The notes under the pieces were generated by a model. That model was given only the letters and a program-made list of their open reading frames with translations, did no database searches and was not told the DNA's origin. The translations under genes and the position numbers were made by a program. DNA of 47,598 bases, from contig JAFDZE010000003.1 in NCBI GenBank assembly GCA_018267155.1, forward strand, positions 1-47,598. Reading direction: 5' to 3'. The stretch is from Bacteroidota bacterium (GTDB lineage Bacteria; Bacteroidota; Bacteroidia; Flavobacteriales_F; PHOS-HE28). Position 1 is the stretch's first letter, and every line of letters starts with the position of its first letter. Below, piece after piece: positions 36,231 to 43,595 of the stretch.

Positions 36231-37223
36231 CTATGCCCCCAGCACACGTTGCAACGTGTGTACCTGCGAGTCCCAAAGCGCTTTGCTCGTCTCGATGTCG
36301 CCTGGCCAAGCGTGGTCCGTCACGATCAGGCAGGTCTCGTTGGTCATCTGGTCTATGCGGATCCGCAATTCGAACCAGGAGCCCTCGTCATCATCCTCCA
36401 CCCACTGGAAACGGATCATCTCGCCGTGCTTGCGTCCAAGACATTGCGCCGTCTGGCCTTCGCCCTTCCAACGGAAGGTGAACAGGTCCCCGTGGATGTC
36501 CACATCGTCGCAGAACCATTCGCTCAGGCCGCTGGCCGTGCTCAGGCGGTCATACAGTGATCCCGGGGTAGCCTTCAGGTAGAATTCCAGGACGAAGCGG
36601 TCCTTCCGGGCGCGTTGCAAGGTCTTGGCGGGGCCGCTGATCGGATCCACGCCGGTCATCACGGCAATGGTGGGTGGTTTCGTCTTTTCCTCGCCATGAG
36701 CGGGCTGTGCGACCGGTCTCTTTTGCGATGGTCGAGCGGCCGGCACTGTGCTCGTGGCCACGGGCTTCGGAGTCGGCTTGGGAGGTGTGTTCGGGACCTT
36801 CGCTGTCTTGGCCGCTACCCGGACCTTGGTTGGCGGCGTCTTCGGGGTCCCGAGTTGGCTTCCAGGCTTGATGGGTTTGGCCGGTCCTTTTCGGATCACC
36901 GGCCTGCTCGGTTGTGCTGGCTTCGCGCTTGATCCCGGTGCGGCAGGGGGTTTCCCCGCCCGGGCTGGACCACTCGACTTGATCCTGGCTTTGGCAACAG
37001 CTTTTGATGAGGTGGATCCTTTCGACTTGGACTTCGTTCTCCCCGCTGTCCCCTTGGCCTTCACGACCGGGATGGACTTCTTCTTCGCACCCGCCGACTT
37101 CACCTTGGCTCCGATCCCTTTTTTCTTGCTCTTGGAGGAAGCCTTCACCTTGGTGCCGGATGCGACCGCTTTCTTTTTCCTGGCCGGTGGGGCAGGTCGT
37201 TTCACGGGTTTCGCCTTGGCCAT
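36231..37223 (-). CDS. START-like domain protein with long Lys/Pro/Ala-rich N-terminal tail
   Basis: 330 residues. The last 125 (RFVLEFYLKATPGSLYDRL...HTLQRVLGA) match the small START-like/SRPBCC protein I recall as typical of flavobacteria and their relatives (LSTASGLSEWFCDDV, FTFRWKGEG, IRFQWVEDDDEGSWFELRI, LIVTDHA), normally about 130 residues alone. Here it is preceded by about 200 residues of low-complexity K/A/P/S sequence (KPVKRPAPPARKKKAVASG and similar), very basic and resembling histone-H1- or AlgP-like tails. ATG at 37223 is the first good start and has a near-consensus box upstream; the frame continues further, but antisense to fabG. The START-like fold suggests binding of a hydrophobic ligand; the tail suggests nucleic-acid or anionic-polymer contact. 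Both are inference. Confidence 0.85.
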   Translation of the reverse strand: MAKAKPVKRPAPPARKKKAVASGTKVKASSKSKKKGIGAKVKSAGAKKKSIPVVKAKGTAGRTKSKSKGSTSSKAVAKARIKSSGPARAGKPPAAPGSSAKPAQPSRPVIRKGPAKPIKPGSQLGTPKTPPTKVRVAAKTAKVPNTPPKPTPKPVATSTVPAARPSQKRPVAQPAHGEEKTKPPTIAVMTGVDPISGPAKTLQRARKDRFVLEFYLKATPGSLYDRLSTASGLSEWFCDDVDIHGDLFTFRWKGEGQTAQCLGRKHGEMIRFQWVEDDDEGSWFELRIRIDQMTNETCLIVTDHAWPGDIETSKALWDSQVHTLQRVLGA

Positions 37224-37251
37224 GGTCCGGTCCGGAAAATTGGATGCGCGG

Positions 37252-37259
37252 CAAAGTAA
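37252..37259 (-). promoter_or_regulatory. Possible -7 element of the START-like gene (TTACTTTG)
   Basis: Minus-strand sequence with one mismatch from TAnnTTTG, 28 bases before the ATG at 37223, in the divergent gap shared with fabG. Confidence 0.35.
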
Positions 37260-37345
37260 GAATATCCGCCTTTCGTGCAAGTCTGCCCGGAATGCGGTAA
37301 AAGGGACCGGTGTACACGGCTCATGCGGGGTCCGATGAGGAGGGC

Positions 37346-37353
37346 TACATTCG
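37346..37353 (+). promoter_or_regulatory. Candidate -7 element of fabG (TACATTCG)
   Basis: Fits TAnnTTYG, 35 bases before the ATG at 37389. Confidence 0.45.
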
Positions 37354-37388
37354 TCCCGGCCGCTTGTCCCAGTTGCGGCATGCACCCC

Positions 37389-38138
37389 ATGGCACTCCTG
37401 CAAGGCAAGTCCGCACTCATTACCGGTGGTTCCCGTGGCATCGGTCGCGGCATCGTTGAACGATTCCTGGAAGAGGGTGCCGATGTCGCCTTCACGTACG
37501 TGAGCAGCCCCGAAAAGGCGGAAGCCACCGCTTCGGAACTGGCCTCCAAACACGGTCGCCGAGTGCTTGCCATACGGAGTGATGCCGGGGATCCCGCCCA
37601 AGCACAGAAGGCGGTTGACGAGGTGGTGGGCGCCTGGGGCAAGTTGGATGTGCTGGTGAACAACGCGGGTATCACCAGGGATCAGTTGCTCATGCGGATG
37701 AGCGAGGCGGACTGGGACGCGGTGATCGCCACCAACCTCAAGAGTGTCTTCAACATGACCAAAGCGGTGATGCGGGTGATGCTCAAGCAGCGCAACGGCA
37801 GTATCATCAACATGAGCAGCGTGGTGGGGGTGAAGGGCAACGCGGGTCAGGCCAACTATGCGGCCAGCAAGGCGGGTGTCATCGGATTCACCAAGAGCGT
37901 GGCCTTGGAATTGGGCAGCCGGAACATCCGGAGCAATGCCATCGCTCCGGGCTTTATCGAAACGGAAATGACCGGGGCGCTGGATCCGAAGGTGGTGGAA
38001 CAGTGGCGCGAAGGGATCCCCCTGAAACGCGGAGGCACACCCACGGATGTGGCCAACGCGTGCGTTTTTCTCGGCAGCGATCTGAGCGCGTACATCACCG
38101 GGCAAACGCTGCATGTGTGCGGTGGTATGCTGACGTGA
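37389..38138 (+). CDS. fabG: 3-oxoacyl-[acyl-carrier-protein] reductase FabG
   Basis: 249 residues, the standard size. NADPH-dependent reduction of beta-ketoacyl-ACP in fatty-acid elongation. SDR features: TGGSRGIG (12-19) for cofactor binding, NNAG (91-94), catalytic Ser144, Tyr157 and Lys161 in the MSSVVGVKGNAGQANYAASKAG segment with the E. coli FabG spacing (Ser to Tyr 13, Tyr to Lys 4), and the family-specific IAPGFIETEMTGALD. The start at 37389 (MALLQGKSALITGG) fits relatives; ATG 37380 would add only three residues, and longer versions are unlikely. It stands alone, not in a fab cluster, so a related SDR role is possible but less likely. Confidence 0.93.
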   Translation: MALLQGKSALITGGSRGIGRGIVERFLEEGADVAFTYVSSPEKAEATASELASKHGRRVLAIRSDAGDPAQAQKAVDEVVGAWGKLDVLVNNAGITRDQLLMRMSEADWDAVIATNLKSVFNMTKAVMRVMLKQRNGSIINMSSVVGVKGNAGQANYAASKAGVIGFTKSVALELGSRNIRSNAIAPGFIETEMTGALDPKVVEQWREGIPLKRGGTPTDVANACVFLGSDLSAYITGQTLHVCGGMLT

Positions 38139-38185
38139 CCCACGTGCCCGTGCACCCTGCGTTCCATGGCCTGTGAACGCATCGG

Positions 38186-38193
38186 TATCTTCG
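38186..38193 (+). promoter_or_regulatory. Candidate -7 element of rocD (TATCTTCG)
   Basis: Fits TAnnTTYG, 34 bases before the ATG at 38228, in the 89-base gap after fabG. Confidence 0.45.
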
Positions 38194-38227
38194 CCGGGCG
38201 CCAGCAGCGGAAATCGGCGCCTATCAC

Positions 38228-39487
38228 ATGCAGGAAAGTCGGACCGATCAACGATCGAAGACCCGGATCGCCATTGATCTGGAGAACAGGTACGGGGCGC
38301 ACAACTATCACCCGTTGCCCGTGGTACTCGAACGTGGTAAAGGCGTGTTCGTGTGGGATGTTGAGGGCAAGCGGTACTATGACTTCCTGAGCGCGTACAG
38401 TGCCGTGAATCAGGGCCACTGCCACCCCCGATTGGTGAAGGCCATGCAGCAACAGGCGGAGACCCTCACGCTCACGAGCCGTGCATTCTACAACAGCGAC
38501 CTGGGCAATTACGCCGAATACGTGTGCACCCTGTTCGGGTACGGGAGGATGCTGCCCATGAACACCGGTGCGGAGGCGGTGGAAACGGCGATCAAGATGG
38601 CGCGTCGTTGGGGTTACCAAAAGAAAGGGATCGCCAAGGACCGGGCGAAGGTCGTCGTGTGCGCGGGCAATTTCCATGGCCGAACCATCACCATCGTCAG
38701 CGCCAGCACCGACCCGGACAGCAACAGCGATTTCGGGCCGTACACGCCGGGTTTCGTGGTGGTCCCGTACAACGATATCCCCGCACTGGAAAAGGCCCTG
38801 GCCGATCCGGATGTCTGCGCCTTCCTGTTCGAACCCATCCAGGGCGAAGCAGGCGTGTTCGTGCCGGACGACGACTTTATCGCGACGGCCATCCGCCTGT
38901 GCAGGGCCCGGAACGTGCTCTCCATGGCCGATGAGGTGCAGACCGGTATCGCCCGTACCGGTCGGATGCTCTGCACCGAACACAGCGGCGAACGTCCCGA
39001 CGTCACCATTTTGGGCAAGGCGGTGAGTGGCGGCATGTATCCCGTAAGCCTGGTATTGGCGGACAGCGGTGTGATGGATGTCTTCACGCCCGGAAGCCAC
39101 GGCAGCACATTCGGGGGCAACCCGATGGCGGCGCGGATGGCCATGGAGGCACTCGAGATCGTGAAACAGGAACGGCTGGCCGAGAACGCCGACCGGCTCG
39201 GGCGGATCTTCCGCACCGGGATGCAGGAATTGGTGGATGAGTTCCCCTACGTGAAACTGGTGAGAGGCAAGGGGCTGCTGAACGCGCTGGTGATCGAGCC
39301 GCGCACGGCGGTCGATGGATCGCCGAAGACCGCATGGGAACTCTGTTTGTTGCTGCGCGACAATGGCCTTCTCGCAAAGCCGACCCACGGGGACATCATC
39401 CGTTTCGCTCCCCCCTTGGTGATCACCGAAGAGCAACTGATGGAGTGCATGCGCATCATCGCGCTCAGCGTTCGCCAGTTCGCATAG
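38228..39487 (+). CDS. rocD: Ornithine--oxo-acid transaminase
   Basis: 419 residues, class III PLP aminotransferase that moves the delta-amino group of ornithine to 2-oxoglutarate, giving glutamate semialdehyde (arginine/proline metabolism). Ornithine-specific features: [42 protein letters not shown] at the N-terminus, [23 protein letters not shown], the cofactor Asp in [13 protein letters not shown] (Asp235) and PLP-binding Lys264 in [25 protein letters not shown] and the C-terminal [16 protein letters not shown] are also conserved. Monocistronic by appearance; it converges with the serine-hydrolase gene with only 3 bases between the stops. Confidence 0.95.
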   Translation: MQESRTDQRSKTRIAIDLENRYGAHNYHPLPVVLERGKGVFVWDVEGKRYYDFLSAYSAVNQGHCHPRLVKAMQQQAETLTLTSRAFYNSDLGNYAEYVCTLFGYGRMLPMNTGAEAVETAIKMARRWGYQKKGIAKDRAKVVVCAGNFHGRTITIVSASTDPDSNSDFGPYTPGFVVVPYNDIPALEKALADPDVCAFLFEPIQGEAGVFVPDDDFIATAIRLCRARNVLSMADEVQTGIARTGRMLCTEHSGERPDVTILGKAVSGGMYPVSLVLADSGVMDVFTPGSHGSTFGGNPMAARMAMEALEIVKQERLAENADRLGRIFRTGMQELVDEFPYVKLVRGKGLLNALVIEPRTAVDGSPKTAWELCLLLRDNGLLAKPTHGDIIRFAPPLVITEEQLMECMRIIALSVRQFA

Positions 39488-39490
39488 GAT

Positions 39491-40810
39491 TCACTCCTTC
39501 ACGAATTTCATCACGCTTGTACCGGCCTGGCCGTGGAACAGCACGGTGTATGTCCCGCTGCTCAGGCCGCTCACATCCATCGTGAGCCGACCTTGAACCC
39601 CGATCCGCGAGCCGCGCACGGTACCCATTGCATCGATGATGCGCAGGTCGCCAGGGCCCAGTGCCGGATCGAACGCCAGGTCGATGTGGTCGTTGGCGGG
39701 GTTGGGCATGGCCCGGGCTGTTCCGGAATCGGCATCCGGCATACCGGTATCGGTGCAGAGGATGGCGTTCAGCAATTCCCAGATGGCATCATTGAAGACC
39801 GGGGTCACCGCCCCGTTGTTGTCGTCGGGGGTTTCGCCCATGCGCACCACTACCAGGCCCTGCGACGGTACCACGTTCAGGATCTGCGCATCCTTGCCCA
39901 GTGCGTTGAAGGCATCTGCCGGCTCGTTCGGCATCAAGGTGCCCGGGAAAACGAGCTGTGATCCGGGCAGCATGAAAGCGCTTTGTCCGTTCAACCACCA
40001 CAAATAGCCGTATGCGGGATTGAGCGCCTGCGATGGCGTGATCATCGCGTTGTAATAGTTCTCGTCGGCGAGGATCGCATCCCCGTTCCAGGTGCCCTGG
40101 GCCAGCATCAGCAGGCCGAACCGGGCCATCATGCGCGGCTTGCTGAAGAAGATATTGTTGTAGCCCACAGGCAGGTACAGCCCGCCGATGCCCGTGCCCG
40201 GGGTGAGGTGTGAGAGCAGGAAATCGTTGATCGACTGACCACTGGCGCCACTGATCACACCATCCAACCGGGTGTATGGCGCGTTATAATAGCTCCAGCG
40301 CGTTCCGGGATCCGCCAGATACTGCAGGCACGCGGGGTCAGTGCAATCCGTATCGGGCACGCCGTCGTCCAGTCCGGTCGTCATGGACAGTTGATGCCGT
40401 ACCGTGATCGCCGCTTCTTGCGCTGGTGTGCAGTTGGTCCAGCCGGTGCCCAGATATGTGCTGCTCGCCGCTTGGATGTCCAACAAGCCTTCCTGCTGCG
40501 CGATGCCCACCAGCACGGAGGTGAGCGACTTGCCTGCGCTGGCCCAGTACCACACGCTGTCCTGCGTGAACATGCCGAAATACTGCTCGATCGCGATGCG
40601 ACCATCCTTCAACACGATGAAGGCCTTGCTATGGTTCTCTTCCAGGAGGTCCAGCAGCGGGGGCAGCTGGTCCATGCACCATCCGAGTGATCCGGGGTCA
40701 ACGGTCTCCCAAGGTTGGTTCGTCTGAACCGGTGGGAAATACAGGGACTGTGAGCGGAGCAAACCGCCAACGAACAAGGCACCGATGGTGACTGGGATCC
40801 TTCTGCTCAT
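39491..40810 (-). CDS. Secreted serine hydrolase (beta-lactamase/class C fold) with T9SS tail
   Basis: 439 residues. Start 40810 gives a signal peptide (MSRRIPVTIGALFVGGLL, ending RSQ). Penicillin-recognising hydrolase fold: nucleophile Ser91 and Lys94 in WASAGKSLTSVL (SxxK), Tyr174-Tyr-Asn176 as the YxN motif (WSYYNAPY), and a domain end with LVVVRMG. The canonical KTG triad is not evident, so hydrolysis of beta-lactams is unlikely; relatives are esterases or D-amino-acid peptidases. A type A T9SS sorting domain follows (MPNPANDHIDLAFDPALG to SVMKFVKE), so it should act outside the cell. It lies 69 bases downstream of the YwqK-like lipoprotein gene in the same direction. Confidence 0.87.
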   Translation of the reverse strand: MSRRIPVTIGALFVGGLLRSQSLYFPPVQTNQPWETVDPGSLGWCMDQLPPLLDLLEENHSKAFIVLKDGRIAIEQYFGMFTQDSVWYWASAGKSLTSVLVGIAQQEGLLDIQAASSTYLGTGWTNCTPAQEAAITVRHQLSMTTGLDDGVPDTDCTDPACLQYLADPGTRWSYYNAPYTRLDGVISGASGQSINDFLLSHLTPGTGIGGLYLPVGYNNIFFSKPRMMARFGLLMLAQGTWNGDAILADENYYNAMITPSQALNPAYGYLWWLNGQSAFMLPGSQLVFPGTLMPNEPADAFNALGKDAQILNVVPSQGLVVVRMGETPDDNNGAVTPVFNDAIWELLNAILCTDTGMPDADSGTARAMPNPANDHIDLAFDPALGPGDLRIIDAMGTVRGSRIGVQGRLTMDVSGLSSGTYTVLFHGQAGTSVMKFVKE

Positions 40811-40879
40811 GTGCGTTGGACCCGGGTTCCGCCCTTTGGTCCGATCGGGCAAGGGAACATCATGCGCAGAGCGGCCCGG

Positions 40880-41272
40880 TCACTGTTTCGACCGGTCGAT
40901 CTCCTGCATCAATTTGCCGTGATCGTAATGCAATTCCCGGTACACGCGCCCATCGGGGGAGTAATCGTAATGGATCCCGTGCTCCAGGCCCTTGTCCCAC
41001 TGTTCCACGAATTTCTTGATGCCGCTCTCGTAGTAGTAGGTCCATTCGCCCTGTTCCACCCCGTTCTCGAAGTGCCCCACGTATTCCAGCTGGCCGTTGG
41101 GATAATACACCTTCTCCATCACTTTTTCCGCCTCCTCGCCTTTGCCTTTCAGATAGATGACCACCTCCGGTTTGCCGTTGGGATGACTGCTGGCCACATG
41201 GCGATGGGGGCCACACCCGGCCAAGAGCAGGAACAAGCCGACGACCGGGAGGTTGAGAGGGAGCTGCCGCAT
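40880..41272 (-). CDS. YwqK-like (MORN-variant repeat) lipoprotein
   Basis: 130 residues. The start at 41272 gives a lipoprotein signal with lipobox LLAGC (Cys near 19); the frame upstream to 41320 is not needed. The mature part has repeats of the toxin-antitoxin YwqK / MORN-variant kind (HPNGKPEVVIYLKG, YPNGQLEYVGHFENGVEQGEWTYYYESG, DKGLEHGIHYDYSPDGRVY). Bacteroidota have many such lipoproteins and their function is mostly unknown; there is no adjacent toxin here, so an antitoxin role is not supported. A TACATTCG box ends 6 bases before the ATG. Confidence 0.82.
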   Translation of the reverse strand: MRQLPLNLPVVGLFLLLAGCGPHRHVASSHPNGKPEVVIYLKGKGEEAEKVMEKVYYPNGQLEYVGHFENGVEQGEWTYYYESGIKKFVEQWDKGLEHGIHYDYSPDGRVYRELHYDHGKLMQEIDRSKQ

Positions 41273-41278
41273 CGCGGT

Positions 41279-41286
41279 CGAATGTA
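41279..41286 (-). promoter_or_regulatory. Candidate -7 element of the YwqK-like gene (TACATTCG)
   Basis: Minus-strand match to TAnnTTYG with only 6 bases to the ATG at 41272, so the transcript would be leaderless or nearly so. Confidence 0.4.
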
Positions 41287-41405
41287 AGTGCGATGCATGG
41301 AACAGCGAGAGGTTGACCATCGATGCGGCCGCGGATCCGTGCGATCGGAAGCGCTATCGCGGCGCCTGTGGGGCAGGTGGGAGGAGTGGGGCTTTGCAGG
41401 TGCCT

Positions 41406-41444
41406 GATAAAAACAGAACGGACACCCCGGGTGTCCGTTCTGTT
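41406..41444 (-). terminator. Strong intrinsic terminator of the signalling operon
   Basis: A perfect inverted repeat of 16 bases per arm (41412-41427 and 41429-41444). Read on the minus strand it is followed by a run of T (CTGTTTTTATC), the classic intrinsic terminator layout. It lies 36 bases after the stop of the secreted-protein gene at 41481 and closes the minus-strand unit that begins beyond the right edge. The 208-base gap 41273-41480 contains no gene. Confidence 0.85.
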
Positions 41445-41480
41445 CTGGCCCTTCCGGTGGCAGCTACCGGAGGCGCCGTG

Positions 41481-42008
41481 TCATTTGGGGTCGATCTGTG
41501 CACCCAGCAGCGCCATCTTGGTCTGGATGTCGGCCAGGTAGTCCGTGCTATGCGCGAACGCTTTCTTCTGTTCGTCCCAACGTACAAGGGCGCTCGGGAA
41601 ATCAAGGTACCAGGGATCCGAGTGCTCGAACTTCTCCATGGCCTCCAGGTTGATCGTGCACTTGTACGCCTTGTATTTCATACGGCCCTCGGGCAGGTGC
41701 GTGTCGAAGGTCATGGACTTGGAGCGGTAGCCGTTTTTTTCGACGAACACCGTGTAATAGCTGTTCACATCCAATTCCAGGATGAAGCCGTTCTTGTGCC
41801 TGGCCGGCGTGATGTCAGCCATGCGCTCATTCTCCCTGTACAGCGTGAACATCAGACTGTCGGTGTAGCCGCCATTGGCGACTACTGAACATTCCACGGG
41901 CAGGATCAGCCCAACTGCCTCGCCCCGCAAGGGCCTCATGGAACTCTGGCCCATGACACTGCCGGCGAACAGAAGGCTGTATGCGAGGAAGGAGGTGTGC
42001 TTGAACAT
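41481..42008 (-). CDS. Secreted hypothetical protein, last gene of the signalling unit
   Basis: 175 residues with a signal peptide (about 1-21, ending GSVMGQ). The mature part is beta-rich (SLMFTLYRENERMADI, GFILELDVNSYYTVFVEKNGYRSKSMTFDT), a pattern like the carboxypeptidase-regulatory or PEGA-type domains found in many Bacteroidota exported proteins, followed by a charged helical C-terminus (about 110-175). No family is recognised with confidence. It begins 54 bases after the stop of the receiver-kinase gene, same strand, and is followed by a strong terminator, so it is plausibly the last cistron of that operon. A periplasmic accessory of the membrane kinase is one possibility. Confidence 0.75.
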   Translation of the reverse strand: MFKHTSFLAYSLLFAGSVMGQSSMRPLRGEAVGLILPVECSVVANGGYTDSLMFTLYRENERMADITPARHKNGFILELDVNSYYTVFVEKNGYRSKSMTFDTHLPEGRMKYKAYKCTINLEAMEKFEHSDPWYLDFPSALVRWDEQKKAFAHSTDYLADIQTKMALLGAQIDPK

Positions 42009-42062
42009 GCTTGTTGCGTGTATGCGTGGCCTTGGTACGGGGCGATCCGCCTCAAGGTTCCA

Positions 42063-43595
42063 TCAACCCACCATGCGCAGGCGTGCCGACGCGGCGGAGG
42101 AGGGGAATCGCAGGTGGATCGTGGCCCCTTCGTTCTCGCCCCCTTCGGCCCAGCAGTCGCCTCCGTGTTTCTGAACAATGCGCTGCACAATGGCCAGACC
42201 GATGCCTGTGCCCTCGAACTCCTCGGACTTGTGCAACCGTTTGAACATGCCGAAGACCTGGTCCTTCTGCTGGGCATTGAACCCCACACCATTGTCAGCC
42301 ACGCTCACGATGTGGGCGCCATCGACCACTTCATGGGTGACAGCGATGCGTGCCACCGGGCGTGTACGCGTGAATTTCAGCGCATTGGAGAGCAGATTGT
42401 TCAGCACCACGTTGAACATGGCCTCGTCAACGTTCACAATGGCCTGGCCAGCGTCGGGCATGGTCACTTCCAACCGACGATCGCTCACATCAAGACCCGC
42501 AAGGCCGCTGATCACCGCTTGGCGCACATCCACCTCTGAACGGACCACCTCCTTCGCGTTCGTCCGGGCGAAGCGCAAAAGATCATCGACCAGGGCGATC
42601 AAACGCGAGGTGCTGTTGTGGATCCGCCCGCTCACTTCGGCCAGATCCACATCATTGCGGTACGCGGCCAGCTCGTTCAGATGATCCGTCAGGGCCCGCA
42701 TGCTCTTGAGCGGGGAACGCAGGTCGTGTGCCACGGAATAGGAGAATGATCCCAGATCCTGGAGAGCGTCCATCAATTGCTTGGTCCGCTCAGCCACCCG
42801 TCGATCGAGTTCGTCGTTCAGTTCCTTCAAGCGCTTTTCCTCCTGCTTCTGATCGGTGATGTCCTTGATCATCGCTTGGAACAACGCTTTCCCATTCGCG
42901 GTGCGCCCCTGGTAGGTGGCGGTCATCAGACAGTCCAGTCTGGCACCTCCCGGGGTGACGATCGTGATATCGATGTTCATGAAGGTATGGCCCTCACGAT
43001 GGGACGCCATCGCCCCGGCCAGCTCGCCCGATCCCGGTGCGAACGACCTGATGTTCGAGGCCAGGATCCGTTCGCGGGGAATGCCGAGGAGTTTCTCGGT
43101 GGCCGGGTTCACGTCCAGCAGGGCCCCGGTCTCGTCCACGATCACGATGGGATCACCAGCGGAATCGAAAACCTGCCGATAGCGCTGGAACATCCGCTCC
43201 CGGGCAGCGCGCAGCGCGTATACCTCATACGCCTGTTCAATGCGCAATTTCATATCGATGGGATCCCAGGGTTTGGTGATGTACGCATGGATGCCACCGT
43301 TGTTCACCGCATCCACCACCGCTTCGATGTCGGAGTACCCGGTGACCATGATGCGGATGCAGTCCGGCCGCTGTGCGCGCACCTGTGCCAGGAATTCGGC
43401 GCCGTTGGTGCCCGGCATGCGCTGGTCACTCATCACCACATGCGCGTGCCAGTCTTTCAATAGCGCCAGGGCCTCTTGTGCGCTCGAGGCCGTACGCACG
43501 TCGAAATCCCGCCGGAAACCGGCCTTGAAGGCCAGGAGGTTGCCCTGCTCGTCATCCACGTACAGCACCTTGATCGGTCCGTTGGGGGTGTTCAT
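42063..43595 (-). CDS. Receiver-PAS-histidine kinase
   Basis: 510 residues, soluble. Domains: N-terminal response-regulator receiver (about 7-125) with acidic pair VDDE, phospho-acceptor Asp57 (VVMSDQRMPG), Thr86 and Lys109 (ITKPWDP); PAS (about 138-250, FDSAGDPIVIVDETG); a coiled coil; HisKA with His290 (SVAHDLRSPLKSM); and HATPase (about 395-500) with LNNLLSNALKF, DNGVGF, GTGIGLAIVQRIVQKHGG. The receiver is most like those of RpfG/HupR-type regulators. Its ATG overlaps the stop of the 7TMR-DISM kinase gene (ATGA), so the natural reading is that the membrane kinase phosphorylates this receiver, which then controls the second kinase. The final output protein is not in the window. Confidence 0.92.
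   Translation of the reverse strand: MNTPNGPIKVLYVDDEQGNLLAFKAGFRRDFDVRTASSAQEALALLKDWHAHVVMSDQRMPGTNGAEFLAQVRAQRPDCIRIMVTGYSDIEAVVDAVNNGGIHAYITKPWDPIDMKLRIEQAYEVYALRAARERMFQRYRQVFDSAGDPIVIVDETGALLDVNPATEKLLGIPRERILASNIRSFAPGSGELAGAMASHREGHTFMNIDITIVTPGGARLDCLMTATYQGRTANGKALFQAMIKDITDQKQEEKRLKELNDELDRRVAERTKQLMDALQDLGSFSYSVAHDLRSPLKSMRALTDHLNELAAYRNDVDLAEVSGRIHNSTSRLIALVDDLLRFARTNAKEVVRSEVDVRQAVISGLAGLDVSDRRLEVTMPDAGQAIVNVDEAMFNVVLNNLLSNALKFTRTRPVARIAVTHEVVDGAHIVSVADNGVGFNAQQKDQVFGMFKRLHKSEEFEGTGIGLAIVQRIVQKHGGDCWAEGGENEGATIHLRFPSSAASARLRMVG

Noticed and set aside
39491-40810. Serine hydrolase as a beta-lactam resistance enzyme
   Set aside because: SxxK and YxN are present but no KTG motif, and the T9SS tail suggests an extracellular hydrolase.
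40880-41272. YwqK-like gene as an antitoxin
   Set aside because: No toxin-like gene is adjacent and the product is a lipoprotein, so the family name does not imply that role here.
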